From NCBI GenBank assembly GCA_026991755.1, contig JALXAX010000155.1, forward strand, positions 1 to 43,882: a DNA stretch of 43,882 nucleotides, written 5' to 3'. Shown piece after piece: positions 35,597-43,872 of the stretch. The DNA comes from Thiotrichaceae bacterium (GTDB lineage Bacteria > Pseudomonadota > Gammaproteobacteria > Thiotrichales > Thiotrichaceae). Under the pieces are notes generated by a model. It made no database searches, was not told where the DNA came from, and saw only the letters and a list, made by a program, of their open reading frames with translations. The position numbers were made by a program, and so were the translations under genes. Each line of letters starts with the position of its first letter. Position 1 is the stretch's first letter.

Positions 35597-35624
35597 GTAG
35601 AGACGTTGCATGCAACGTCTCTAC
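35597..35624. repeat. REP palindrome copy 12 (SIS gene-hypD gap)
   Basis: Perfect 28-bp common-arm palindrome, 28 bases after the SIS-gene stop. Confidence 0.95.
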
Positions 35625-35775
35625 GCAGTGGATGAGAAATTTAATATGTGAACATCTATAGGATTATTATTTAACAAGCTTTTGTTTATAGGACGTGTGA
35701 CTTTAGTCGCGCCAGTCACCACCACGGTGCCGTTTACTATGTGGTTAAAGAGACTGTGAAAGTATCCAGATAGTC

Positions 35776-35890
35776 CCCCTCTCTGAAAAGAGGGGCTAGG
35801 GGAGATTAAAAATGTTGAAAATAAACACCAGAATATCAGTACATTACTAACTTTGTTAAATCCCCCTCAATCCCCCTTTAAAAAGGGGGA
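35776..35890. repeat. Pair of C/G-rich hairpins, dispersed-repeat type
   Basis: CCCCTCT...AGAGGGG (35776-35795) and TCCCCCTTT...AAAGGGGGA (35871-35890) are short hairpins embedded in a CCCCCTC-rich stretch. A similar C/G-rich hairpin ends the window near 43835. With the REP they make up the roughly 370-base gap between the SIS gene and hypD. They could attenuate transcription into hypDE. Confidence 0.65.
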
Positions 35891-35940
35891 AGCTAAAGGC
35901 GAATATTAGTGAAAAACCAAAATAGTGGAGCCAAAACCTG

Positions 35941-37071
35941 ATGAAATTTGTTGATGAATTTCGTGATACGAAAAAAGCCCAAACACTCAAAAAAGCCATC
36001 CATAAGCTAGCGGCAAGGCTTGCTCCCACGCAAACTCGCCCACTACAATTGATGGAATTTTGTGGTGGACATACCCACACCATTTTCCGTTATGGGATAG
36101 AACAAATGCTCCCCGATAGCATAGAAATGGTACACGGCCCAGGTTGCCCCGTGTGCGTCTTGCCGATGGGACGTGTGGATGATTGTGTGGCGTTAGCAGA
36201 GCGCCCTGAAGTAATTTTCACGACCTTTGGTGATGCCATGCGCGTCCCAGGGTCACATAAAAGCTTGTTACAGGCAAAGGCTGACGGTGCTGATATTCGC
36301 ATGACGTATTCACCTATGGATGCACTAGGGTTGGCAAGAAAGAATCCCGATAGAGAAGTGATTTTCTTTGGTCTCGGTTTTGAAACCACCATGCCAAGTA
36401 CGGCATTAACGGTCTTGCAAGCCGAGCGCGAAGGTATTACTAACTTTTCTTTATTTTGCAACCACATTACCACCGTGCCCACTATTAAAGCCGTGCTGGA
36501 TTCGCCCGATATGCAAATAGACGGGTTTTTAGCGCCTGGGCATGTAGCAATGGTGATAGGTGAGCGTCCGTTTGATTTTATTGCCGAAGACTACGAAAAA
36601 CCGCTAGTTATCACTGGCTTTGAGCCACTAGATATTCTGCATTCACTGTGGATGTTATTGCAACAACTAGATGAAAATCGTCACGATGTTGAGAATCAAT
36701 ACACGCGCATAGTGCCTGAAAATGGCAATACTCCCGCGCTTGAAGCCATTAGTAAAGTATTCGAAATTCGTGACTTCTTTGAGTGGCGTGGGTTAGGTTC
36801 TATTGATCATTCAGGGGTAAAAATGAAGCAGGCATACGCGGCTTACGATGCGGAGCAAAAGTTTTCAGTACCGAATCTAAAAATTGCTGACCCAAAATCT
36901 TGTCAATGTGGTGAAGTGGTTAAGGGCGTAATTAAGCCTTGGGATTGCAAAATATTTGGTAAAGAATGTAACCCCGAAACACCGATGGGTGCGCTCATGG
37001 TGTCGTCCGAGGGGGCTTGTGCGGCTTATTATAATAATGGCTACACTCTAAAAACGGGTACTACGGGTTAG
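35941..37071 (+). CDS. hypD: Hydrogenase maturation Fe-S protein HypD
   Basis: The 376-residue protein contains MEFCGGHTHTIFRYG (C41) and GPGCPVCVLPMGRVDD (C69, C72), the sites that bind iron with HypC, and a C-terminal Fe-S motif with CQCGEVVKGVIKPWDCKIFG and NPETPMGALMVSSEGAC. It assembles Fe(CN)2CO. GGAG is found about 10 bases upstream of the ATG. The gap from the SIS gene holds repeats, so hypDE may be partly uncoupled from hypFC. Confidence 0.96.
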   Translation: MKFVDEFRDTKKAQTLKKAIHKLAARLAPTQTRPLQLMEFCGGHTHTIFRYGIEQMLPDSIEMVHGPGCPVCVLPMGRVDDCVALAERPEVIFTTFGDAMRVPGSHKSLLQAKADGADIRMTYSPMDALGLARKNPDREVIFFGLGFETTMPSTALTVLQAEREGITNFSLFCNHITTVPTIKAVLDSPDMQIDGFLAPGHVAMVIGERPFDFIAEDYEKPLVITGFEPLDILHSLWMLLQQLDENRHDVENQYTRIVPENGNTPALEAISKVFEIRDFFEWRGLGSIDHSGVKMKQAYAAYDAEQKFSVPNLKIADPKSCQCGEVVKGVIKPWDCKIFGKECNPETPMGALMVSSEGACAAYYNNGYTLKTGTTG

Positions 37072-37083
37072 CTATCAACGTAT

Positions 37084-37111
37084 GTGGAGGCGTAGCATGC
37101 TACGCCTCTAC
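37084..37111. repeat. REP palindrome copy 13, variant (hypD-hypE gap)
   Basis: A 28-bp copy with arms GTGGAGGCGTAGCA and TGCTACGCCTCTAC. It carries the GTAGC centre of the copies flanking the RAYT gene rather than the common GTTGC centre. It creates an upstream in-frame extension of hypE. Confidence 0.9.
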
Positions 37112-37159
37112 GAGATTGCGATTCATCCAATGAAGAACGTCAGGCAAGGAACACACAAT

Positions 37160-38194
37160 ATGGGTAAGTTTACGGGTAAAACAGTCACACTGGCACACGG
37201 CGCAGGTGGAAAAGCCATGCACGATTTAATCGAACAAATTTTTGTCGCCACGTTTGATAGTCCAGAACTCAGCCAAATGGAAGATCAAGCACGCTTCAGC
37301 CTCGCAGATTTAAACTTACTTGGTGATCGCCTCGCATTAACGACAGACTCCTATGTCGTCGATCCTTTATTCTTCCCAGGTGGCGACATCGGAAAACTAG
37401 CCGTCACGGGTACAATAAACGATCTTGCTGTCGGTGGAGCAACCCCTCTCTATCTCACCTGTGGCATGATCCTAGAAGAAGGTTTCTCCTTTGATGACCT
37501 ACTTATAATAGTACAATCCATGAAAGCAACAGCAGATGAAGCAGGCGTGCGAATCGTCACTGGTGACACCAAAGTAGTACCGCGAGGTGCAGCAGATAAG
37601 CTCTTTATTAATACCGCAGGCGTTGGCGTTATCCCCGAAACCAGCCATATACTGGCTAACCGCGCTGAAGTGGGTGATGTTGTTATTATCAACGGCTATA
37701 TCGGTGATCATGGCGCGGCCATTGTCGATGCACGGGGCGAACTCGCATTAGAAATGAGTACCGTTACCGACTGCCAACCACTCAATGGACTTATCACTGA
37801 CATGCTAAAGGTATGCCCCGATATTCATTGTATGCGCGATGCTACACGTGGCGGTCTGGCAACCGTCCTCAATGAGTTTGCCCAAGGCAGTGATATTGCC
37901 ATCCAACTTGATCAAACCCAAATTCCCGTACGTGAAGAAGTCAAAGGCGTCTGCGAAATACTAGGGCTTGATCCGTTGTATCTCGCCAATGAAGGTAAGC
38001 TAGTGGCTATCGTTGCTAAAGAAAATGCAGATGCTCTGCTCACTGCTATGCAAGCACACCCTGCTGGAAAAGACAGCCACATTATTGGCGTGGTAGAAAA
38101 GTCACCCAAGGGGAAAGTTATCTTGGCTACTGGCTTTGGCGGTAATCGTATTATTGATATGTTGATCGGTGAGCAGTTGCCGAGGATTTGTTAA
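37160..38194 (+). CDS. hypE: Carbamoyl-dehydrating cyanide-synthesis enzyme HypE
   Basis: From the ATG at 37160 (344 residues) the protein starts MGKFTGKTVTLAHGAGGKAM, with the PurM-like ATP-binding fold (TTDSYVVDPLFFPGGDIGKLA, CMRDATRGGLATVLNEF) and the conserved C-terminal LPRIC whose Cys accepts the carbamoyl group from HypF. AAGGA lies 9 bases upstream. The frame opens at 37082, but those residues derive from a REP. Confidence 0.96.
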   Translation: MGKFTGKTVTLAHGAGGKAMHDLIEQIFVATFDSPELSQMEDQARFSLADLNLLGDRLALTTDSYVVDPLFFPGGDIGKLAVTGTINDLAVGGATPLYLTCGMILEEGFSFDDLLIIVQSMKATADEAGVRIVTGDTKVVPRGAADKLFINTAGVGVIPETSHILANRAEVGDVVIINGYIGDHGAAIVDARGELALEMSTVTDCQPLNGLITDMLKVCPDIHCMRDATRGGLATVLNEFAQGSDIAIQLDQTQIPVREEVKGVCEILGLDPLYLANEGKLVAIVAKENADALLTAMQAHPAGKDSHIIGVVEKSPKGKVILATGFGGNRIIDMLIGEQLPRIC

Positions 38195-38268
38195 TGAAAC
38201 TCTGAATGTAACTGTTCAGTTTATCCTCAACTTACCCTCTATTTTCCCCAATAACTGGTTGAAAATAC

Positions 38269-38847
38269 CTACTCGAAATTTATATCTTCATATAAATCAA
38301 CAAGGTTAAAAGTCATCTGGATACTTTTGATCTCAATAACCGCATCACTTGTATCAAAAGTCAGCATTACCCAACGATTATCATCCTGCTTGCGATAAAG
38401 TTCCACATAATACTCACGAGGGTCAATCAAAACATATTCTTCCAGACTTGATAGTTTGCGATAGAGTATAAACTTTTTGCCTCTATCCTTATTTTCAGTG
38501 GAAGGAGACAGAACTTCGATAATAAGTTTGGGTGAGTTCTTAATGTAGTTTTGTTCTGGAAGCTGATCATCTGGGTCACAAGTAACCATAACATCAGGAT
38601 AGAAAAAGGCTTCATCGTCAGCAATTCTGACTTTCATATCAGCCACATAGGTAGAACAACCTGTTCCCCGTAATTGAGACTTTAATAATAAAGCAGTATT
38701 TAGTGTCACTTTAACATGAGCATCTCCAGCTCCTGCCATTGCATGCACTTCACCTTCTATATACTCATGGCGGATGTCAGCTAACGGTTCACCTTCCAGA
38801 TATTCTTCTGCGGTGATTAATAAGTTTTCAGCTACTGCTTGATTCAT
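38269..38847 (-). CDS. Uma2-family (DUF820) restriction-endonuclease-like protein
   Basis: A 192-residue protein with the PD-(D/E)xK core: FFYPDVMVTCDP (D85), LIIEVLSPSTENKDRGKK (E111 and a following basic residue) and RKLSSLEEYVLIDP. Uma2 proteins are very numerous in cyanobacteria and present in some filamentous gammaproteobacteria. Their function is unknown, possibly nuclease or transposon-related. It converges on hypE. Confidence 0.85.
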   Translation of the reverse strand: MNQAVAENLLITAEEYLEGEPLADIRHEYIEGEVHAMAGAGDAHVKVTLNTALLLKSQLRGTGCSTYVADMKVRIADDEAFFYPDVMVTCDPDDQLPEQNYIKNSPKLIIEVLSPSTENKDRGKKFILYRKLSSLEEYVLIDPREYYVELYRKQDDNRWVMLTFDTSDAVIEIKSIQMTFNLVDLYEDINFE

Positions 38848-39014
38848 TATCTTCTACTCATCCATACATGAAGTTAAATTATAAAACATTTTTTGAAGTG
38901 TATCAGAGATTATGTGAACGCTAATGTAACTGACTGCCATTAAGATTATTAGTTGTTATTGATGCACAGATTCGCAATTGTTCTAATCACTTTGTATAAA
39001 TCACAGGCATAAAA

Positions 39015-39054
39015 AAGCCCTATTATAACCATCAAATGACTGATAATAAGGCTT
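39015..39054 (-). terminator. Intrinsic terminator following the tRNA fragment
   Basis: On the minus strand AAGCCTTATTAT pairs with ATAATAGGGCTT across a 16-base loop, followed directly by TTTT. It is positioned just after the CCA end of the tRNA fragment, as for a genuine tRNA gene. Confidence 0.75.
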
Positions 39055-39061
39055 ATATAGA

Positions 39062-39100
39062 TGGTGGTCCTGGAAGGACTCGAACCTTCGACCGACGGAT
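39062..39100 (-). tRNA. 3' fragment of a tRNA (T-arm, acceptor strand and CCA)
   Basis: The minus strand reads a T-stem GAAGG, loop TTCGAGT, CCTTC, then acceptor strand CAGGACC, A and CCA, preceded by CGTCGGTC as a variable loop. The 5' half (GGTCCTG acceptor strand, D-arm and anticodon) is not found upstream, so identity cannot be assigned. Such 3' tRNA pieces commonly mark attachment sites of integrated elements. The rest of 38848-39377 holds only this, its terminator and a dispersed repeat. Confidence 0.75.
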
Positions 39101-39220
39101 ATAAGTGAGCTAAATTATCAAGAGCTGTTACTCCATCACGGCTGACTGGAATAATATGTTTAGATACAAAAGACTGGGTACGTAATTTATAGGACTCTTC
39201 CTTAAATGAATCTCTGAATA

Positions 39221-39307
39221 AGTCTGATCGGGATTTTTATGAGATAGAATTTGTCAGGATTTGATAGATAAGTTAGACATAGTCGTAGTTATTGGTCGCT
39301 TTTATAG
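39221..39307. repeat. Dispersed repeat of about 85 bp, copy B
   Basis: CTGATCGG, then GAGATAGAATTTGTCAGGAT and TAGTTATTGGTCGCTTTTA, parallels 12520-12602 with scattered substitutions, in the same orientation. The two copies bracket the hydrogenase block. Confidence 0.6.
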
Positions 39308-39377
39308 CAAAAAACTGGCAAATCAATAGCCTCAGAAAACGAGCCATGACTTGTTTAGAGGCTCTTAATCATGAACG

Positions 39378-40463
39378 TTATGCCTTACTCATCCCATATA
39401 ACAACCAGTGCAGTCCATAGTAAAGCGCAATGATAATTACCATGGTGATCACAAAAACCAAACCAACCGTAACCGCTGATGAGTAGGGTTTACACCTATG
39501 ATCGAAGAATAAACTTTTCATGGGTACAGGCCCGTTGATTAACATGATAAGTAAGACAAAATTGACTGGAAAGTGTCCTATTGCATCTATTTTTCCAAAA
39601 TAAATATTACCCGTAGTAATTAGTAAATTAGTTAATAACGCAATAACAATGATTCCGTTGTTACCCATTAATAGTAAAAAGAAAAGAGTAAATTCTACAA
39701 ATGCTGCACTGGTAATAAAAAAATCATTATCGAAACCCATTGTAAGGAATGGATACCTTTCGATAAAAGGATAAAACCAATAGGGAAAAGCAAGTTTTTC
39801 TATTGCAGACCACAGAAAAGCAAAAACCAGCGAACCATATAAAATAGGCAGTCGATAAGATTCTAACTGGCTTGTTTTAAAGGCTGTTAAAATAAGGTAT
39901 ATCGCCAAACCTACAAAAGTTAGGTAATCCAGTACATGAAAAATCCCATATTGATAAACAGCATAACCATATAGCGCCAAGATGCCCATACCAGCAATAA
40001 TCAGAGTTCGCGAGAACAACACAGCAATAGCAATAATGAGTTGTATATAGGGAATAAACCAACTATCACTTAATAATTCTGGAGTAAGAATGACCCCTCC
40101 TACTAGCCAGATACCTACGAAAAAAATACCTGTTCCAATGCGTGCAATATTAAGGGAAACATCTTCATGGTGAGCAAAAAAGCTACTGATTAGGTCGAAT
40201 TTTCCAAAGGTCTTACACCAAAAACTGTCCATGATACACGCAAGAACAACGCCCGCAATGGAAAGTATAAATAAGCCAATGACATAAGGCTGATCGATCC
40301 AGTCCATAACTGAACGAGGTGGGTCAGTTATATCAAACTCTACAAACCATTTAATATGAGCATGTGCAAAGACAGGAAGTATTAACAAAAATAAGCCAAC
40401 AAATGTAGGTAGGCTACCCAATACTTTCTTATTATTTCGAGCGTTCATTATGTTTACACTCAT
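39378..40463 (-). CDS. Polytopic membrane protein with exported N terminus (DoxX-like), unknown
   Basis: The 361-residue protein starts with a cleavable-looking hydrophobic segment ending HAHA, then HIKWFVEFDITDPPRSV, then about nine membrane helices. The HxKWF segment followed by helices resembles DoxX-like or quinol-associated membrane proteins, but I cannot assign a family firmly. The start overlaps the stop of the di-heme peroxidase gene by 4 bases, so the two are coupled. It could be the membrane or quinol-linked partner of that cytochrome, which is inference. Confidence 0.6.
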   Translation of the reverse strand: MSVNIMNARNNKKVLGSLPTFVGLFLLILPVFAHAHIKWFVEFDITDPPRSVMDWIDQPYVIGLFILSIAGVVLACIMDSFWCKTFGKFDLISSFFAHHEDVSLNIARIGTGIFFVGIWLVGGVILTPELLSDSWFIPYIQLIIAIAVLFSRTLIIAGMGILALYGYAVYQYGIFHVLDYLTFVGLAIYLILTAFKTSQLESYRLPILYGSLVFAFLWSAIEKLAFPYWFYPFIERYPFLTMGFDNDFFITSAAFVEFTLFFLLLMGNNGIIVIALLTNLLITTGNIYFGKIDAIGHFPVNFVLLIMLINGPVPMKSLFFDHRCKPYSSAVTVGLVFVITMVIIIALYYGLHWLLYGMSKA

Positions 40464-41824
40464 AGCTTATCACCAGTTTCTGTGTTTGACTCACCCGAAT
40501 GTTTTTGGGCTACTGACAAAGTCCTATAACCATTTAAAGACTTCAAAAACACTACAAGGTTTTTTTCTTCAGCTTTAGATAATTCAAGTGATTTTAATAG
40601 TATTTCCTGGTGGTCATTTACACTTTTTCTCTTTGAAATAGTATTATAATAATGAATTACATCCTTCAGGGTTTTAAACTCGCCTGTATGCATATATGGG
40701 AATGTTCTCTCTACATTACGTAGGCTGGGAGTCTTAAATTGTCCACGAAATTCAACATTTAAATACACAAAGTCTAGTTTATTTCGACTACCTTTTTTTA
40801 TGTCAGTAAATTTTCCGTGCCCATTAAAGGGATTAGTCAATAATAGCTGAATGCCATCATACCTGCCTAAATCACCTTGCAAAGATACTGGGCTTAAAAA
40901 AGAGTGATGGAACTCTCCATCTGAAAAGTTGGGACCAAAGTGACAAGTAATGCACTTAGCTTTACCTAAAAAAAGCTTTAATCCCTTAGCCGCAGATACT
41001 GAAAAACCATTATCACTATCAAACAATTCTGTGGGTGTGTTCAGCTTTTCCTTTGTTAATCGAGCAACAAATTGATCAAAAGGTGAGTCCTTAGAAACTA
41101 ATGTTTCTTCAAAAGCCGCAATTGATTTACCCACGTTAGAGAAGAGTGTATTAATTGCATGTTGCACGGGCGGTTTTAACTTCACCCACGCCAAGTGGTC
41201 AGCATTAGTCTTTTCGGTTTCAACGGGTCTTGCCCTAAAGGGCAACTTGGCATGTAATAAGAGGGTAGGAATACGACCAAATATGGCTTCGTACGATTTC
41301 CGAAAGGAAAAATCTGAAATGAGTAATCGGGCAATTTGTACTCTACTACCTCTCATTTCAGATATGTTTTCTATAGGCTGTAACGCTTGACTCCACAAAG
41401 AATCTGCACGTCCATCCCAAAAATACCAGCGATTGTACTTAACGCCCCATAAACTTGGAACATGACGGGTAGAAGGATAAGCAGTTCTCTTAACCGTTAT
41501 TGCATCGTGGGTAGCCCAATCCTCTTTGGGGTTGTGACAAGAAGCACAAGAAATGACACCATCACCCGATAATTTCTTGCTGAAAAAAAGTTGTTTCCCA
41601 AAAGCTATGGCCGAAGCACTACCCGAGACATGATTGCTAACATCAGATGTATTAGTATAACGCTGACTTGAGAGTGTTTTAATTATCTGTATTTCTTTTT
41701 TAGAAAAAGCTGGAAAATCAGAGCTCACCTTAGTTGCTGTAGTTGCTGTAGCGTTAACTGAGAGGAATGCGAAAAATAAAGAGGCAATATAAAAAATACT
41801 TGCCGTTGAAATACGACTGGTCAT
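40460..41824 (-). CDS. Di-heme cytochrome c peroxidase / MauG-family protein
   Basis: The 454-residue protein has a signal peptide (MTSRISTASIFYIASLFFAF) and two heme motifs, CASCH (93-97) and CITCH (291-295). Conserved segments include KQLFFSKKLSGDG, WYFWDGRADSLW, FKTPSLRNVERTFPYMHTG and LVVFLKSL. It differs from the one at 1287 in having a cleavable leader rather than a lipobox and in its central region. It overlaps both neighbours by 4 bases (a YtkA-like lipoprotein before, a membrane protein after), marking a tight operon. It may oxidise or modify a partner rather than only remove H2O2. Confidence 0.86.
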   Translation of the reverse strand: MTSRISTASIFYIASLFFAFLSVNATATTATKVSSDFPAFSKKEIQIIKTLSSQRYTNTSDVSNHVSGSASAIAFGKQLFFSKKLSGDGVISCASCHNPKEDWATHDAITVKRTAYPSTRHVPSLWGVKYNRWYFWDGRADSLWSQALQPIENISEMRGSRVQIARLLISDFSFRKSYEAIFGRIPTLLLHAKLPFRARPVETEKTNADHLAWVKLKPPVQHAINTLFSNVGKSIAAFEETLVSKDSPFDQFVARLTKEKLNTPTELFDSDNGFSVSAAKGLKLFLGKAKCITCHFGPNFSDGEFHHSFLSPVSLQGDLGRYDGIQLLLTNPFNGHGKFTDIKKGSRNKLDFVYLNVEFRGQFKTPSLRNVERTFPYMHTGEFKTLKDVIHYYNTISKRKSVNDHQEILLKSLELSKAEEKNLVVFLKSLNGYRTLSVAQKHSGESNTETGDKL

Positions 41825-42303
41825 GATGCAACTACCAGATTAACTTCTGCTTTATCCGACATAGCTCCACGGCGTATGATAAATCTAAGAAACCATTTCC
41901 CTGGCATATGAAAAAGCATCCCCTCTACCCTGAACTTCCCTTCGCCCAAATTAATTATTCTTGGGATCACATTCATACTATGGTTATGGGCTTTCATACC
42001 TGCATCTATTTCCATATCAAGTGGAAAAGTGAGCGTTTGATAAGTAGCCCCTTTAATTTGCACGTCTAAATCAAAGTATTTGTTTAGTGGCATACTATCT
42101 ATAGCAGGCGAGAATAGTACGGTGTAAGCTTTTCCTTGAGTCTGAAGTTGAGTCGTATTATCTAACTGCACAGCTTCCATTGCCATAACGTCAGAAGGCT
42201 GATTACAGCCTGTCATTAGAATAGCGGGTATTAAAACAAAAATTATTATTTTAAACACACGCACAATTACATGTAGCATTTTCATAGGTGAGATCCTTCT
42301 CAT
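41821..42303 (-). CDS. YtkA/FixH-like periplasmic lipoprotein
   Basis: A 160-residue protein with a hydrophobic leader and lipobox LMTGC (C33). The C-terminal part, from MEIDAGMKAHNHSMNVIPRI through EGMLFHMPGKWFLRFII, has the DAxMxxHxHxM and FHMPGxW pattern of YtkA-like domains. The His and Met residues could bind copper. The first Met gives this length; Met7 is another start. It is the first gene of the three-gene operon and lies about 170 bases after an FNR-like box. Confidence 0.75.
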   Translation of the reverse strand: MRRISPMKMLHVIVRVFKIIIFVLIPAILMTGCNQPSDVMAMEAVQLDNTTQLQTQGKAYTVLFSPAIDSMPLNKYFDLDVQIKGATYQTLTFPLDMEIDAGMKAHNHSMNVIPRIINLGEGKFRVEGMLFHMPGKWFLRFIIRRGAMSDKAEVNLVVAS

Positions 42304-42469
42304 TTTATTCCTTATATTCTAAATAGTTAGCAACTATAAATTTAACCAATCTACGTTTATAAGCACTCTATTTTATTTAGGACATAAAGCTATACTATCT
42401 TAACTCATGTGGCTAAACCAATAAAAAGAATACTAGGATTCAGATATAAAATTGATAAAATGAGGTAAT

Positions 42470-42483
42470 CTGATCTATATCAA
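42470..42483 (-). promoter_or_regulatory. FNR/ANR-like operator upstream of the YtkA-peroxidase operon
   Basis: The minus strand reads TTGATATAGATCAG, one mismatch from TTGAT-N4-ATCAA. It lies about 170 bases upstream of the first gene. Cytochrome c peroxidase genes are under FNR control in several bacteria, which fits. The rest of 42304-42601 shows no gene. Confidence 0.55.
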
Positions 42484-42601
42484 ACCTCACCAAAACAACC
42501 AAACAATACTTGATTCAGTTACTTTATGGGCAACATACCACCCAAGTAGAGTAAGACATTAATACTGCTTACTTAAGGTATACATAATTAAAATTCGCGA
42601 T

Positions 42602-43206
42602 TTAACTATATCCACTTCTTGGCTTTGTAAGAAGTGGGTAAGACCTGGGTTTACGCTTGAGTACCCGAGGCTGTTTCTTTCTTTTTTGCATGCCAACAGG
42701 AAAGGAGGAAATAGCAGTAAATAGGGGCTTTACGAGGTATTTTAATACCTTTCCAGTCATAATGAACAGCCCTGATACCCCTTCGTTAACTAATTGTACT
42801 GCCGTCATGAAACTTATCTTTCTGGGTGTTTTGTGGTTGATTCGTGCTGCTCTGGCAATTAATGATTCATAGGGTAAGCGTTGTCTCGCTTTACAGTAAG
42901 CACCTGTCATGATGGATATGGCTTCCCTTCCTTGCTGTAAACGTTCTGAAAGCACATGCATGACAGCCTGTCGGCATGAACCGTCAGTGCTCAATGTCTG
43001 GAATATAAAAGCTTTGAGGGTGATTAAAGGTGAAAATACCCGATCCCTACTGCTTTCAGAGTGATCAATGATTTGCTCCAATGAATCCTTCGATAAAATA
43101 TTTGAGAAAAGCAGACCAGGGATCTGGAGTACAAAGCATTTGAGTAGTTTTATTTGTTGCTGGACTAATAATTTTGTAAGATGGGACTTGATTAAGCTCT
43201 TTGTTC
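42602..43206 (-). pseudogene. IS4-family transposase with an internal deletion
   Basis: The minus-strand frame gives a typical IS4 N terminus (SPLITLKAFIFQTLSTDGSC, MTGAYCKARQRLP) and then, after a join near GLFIMTGKVLKYL, the family's C-terminal tail (PRVLKRKPRSYPLLTKPR). The whole DDE catalytic core is missing. The frame is open up to about 43206 without an ATG; the first Met is at 43081. It is a non-autonomous relic. Confidence 0.8.
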
Positions 43207-43277
43207 AGATTTTATTTTTGTTAGAAATTCAATTCTATCTGAAACTTACTTAGAGCTTAAACTTTATTTCCAACCCT

Positions 43278-43306
43278 AGCTTGTTGTTTATTATAAACAA
43301 CAAGCT
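43278..43306. other. Perfect 13-bp hairpin
   Basis: AGCTTGTTGTTTA (43278-43290) and TAAACAACAAGCT (43294-43306) pair completely around a TTA loop. No T-run follows. It may be a terminator-like or insertion-end structure near the start side of the IS4 remnant. Confidence 0.7.
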
Positions 43307-43378
43307 CTTAAGTATGCAGTATTAGTCTTAATGATCTCTTCTAATAAAAACCTAAACCCAGAATATAAAATGCTGATT

Positions 43379-43617
43379 GAGACCTTTGCATGAAAGGGTA
43401 ATAGCCGAGCTATTGGCTGAGTTTTTAGACAAAATATGGGAAAATAAACCATCCCCGGGCAAGCCCTCTCGCTTAACGCTCGACTTTCTCGTACCTCGAA
43501 AGCGAGGTATTAATAAGGCTGTTTCTCTTACCCTTTTACGCCCCAAGGGGTGGGGAATCAAACCCAAAGGGACTCAAGCCTTTTTAATCCGTCATATCTT
43601 TACTGTTGCAAAAGTCT
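43379..43617. repeat. Mobile-element remnant related to the MITE at 987-1147
   Basis: It begins GAGACCTTTGCATGAAAG, the same terminus as the element near 1 kb. The next bases (GCCGAGCTATTGGCTGAG) match that element's interior. A degenerate complement of the terminus (TGTTGCAAAAGTCTTT) occurs near 43600-43617. Open frames here on both strands look incidental. This with the hairpin fills 43207-43754. Confidence 0.55.
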
Positions 43618-43754
43618 TTACATACAAGCACCGCCTTCGACTCCACCCAGGTAACAGAGTAGCAACCTGATGTTATGGGCTTCTCTCCCTTATAAGGTGT
43701 CATAATGCACCACTTCAAAATTACATCGATAACAGAAAAAAAGAAGAGTCCAAC

Positions 43755-43826
43755 ATGAAAGATAATGTAATTGGCTTAGATATAGCAAAGAGTATTTTCC
43801 ACTCAGGGCTGTTCAATGCTAAATGA
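43755..43826 (+). pseudogene. IS110-family transposase N-terminal fragment
   Basis: The reading MKDNVIGLDIAKSIFH matches the start of IS110 transposases (VxGxDxAKxxF, including the first RuvC-like Asp). The frame ends at a TGA after 23 codons and is followed by a C/G-rich hairpin repeat, so only the 5' tip remains. Confidence 0.7.
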
Positions 43827-43830
43827 AATA

Positions 43831-43872
43831 AGCTCCCTCTCCCCTTTGGGGGAGGGCTGGGGAGGGGGGAGA
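43831..43872. repeat. C/G-rich hairpin repeat at the window end
   Basis: CCCTCTCCCC and GGGGGAGGG form a hairpin within a longer G-rich run. It resembles the hairpin pair near 35776-35890 and adjoins the truncated IS110 fragment. Confidence 0.6.

Noticed and set aside
15438-37111. CRISPR-like array from the repeated 28-bp palindrome
   Set aside because: Copies are separated by whole genes at irregular distances, there are no spacers of constant length and no cas genes. REP elements explain them.
37082-37159. HypE starting at 37082
   Set aside because: The extra residues are encoded by a REP palindrome, and a good ribosome binding site precedes 37160.
43377-43670. Open frame of 97 codons as a gene
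   Set aside because: It begins inside a transposon terminus, has no recognisable domain, and a competing minus-strand frame covers the same DNA.
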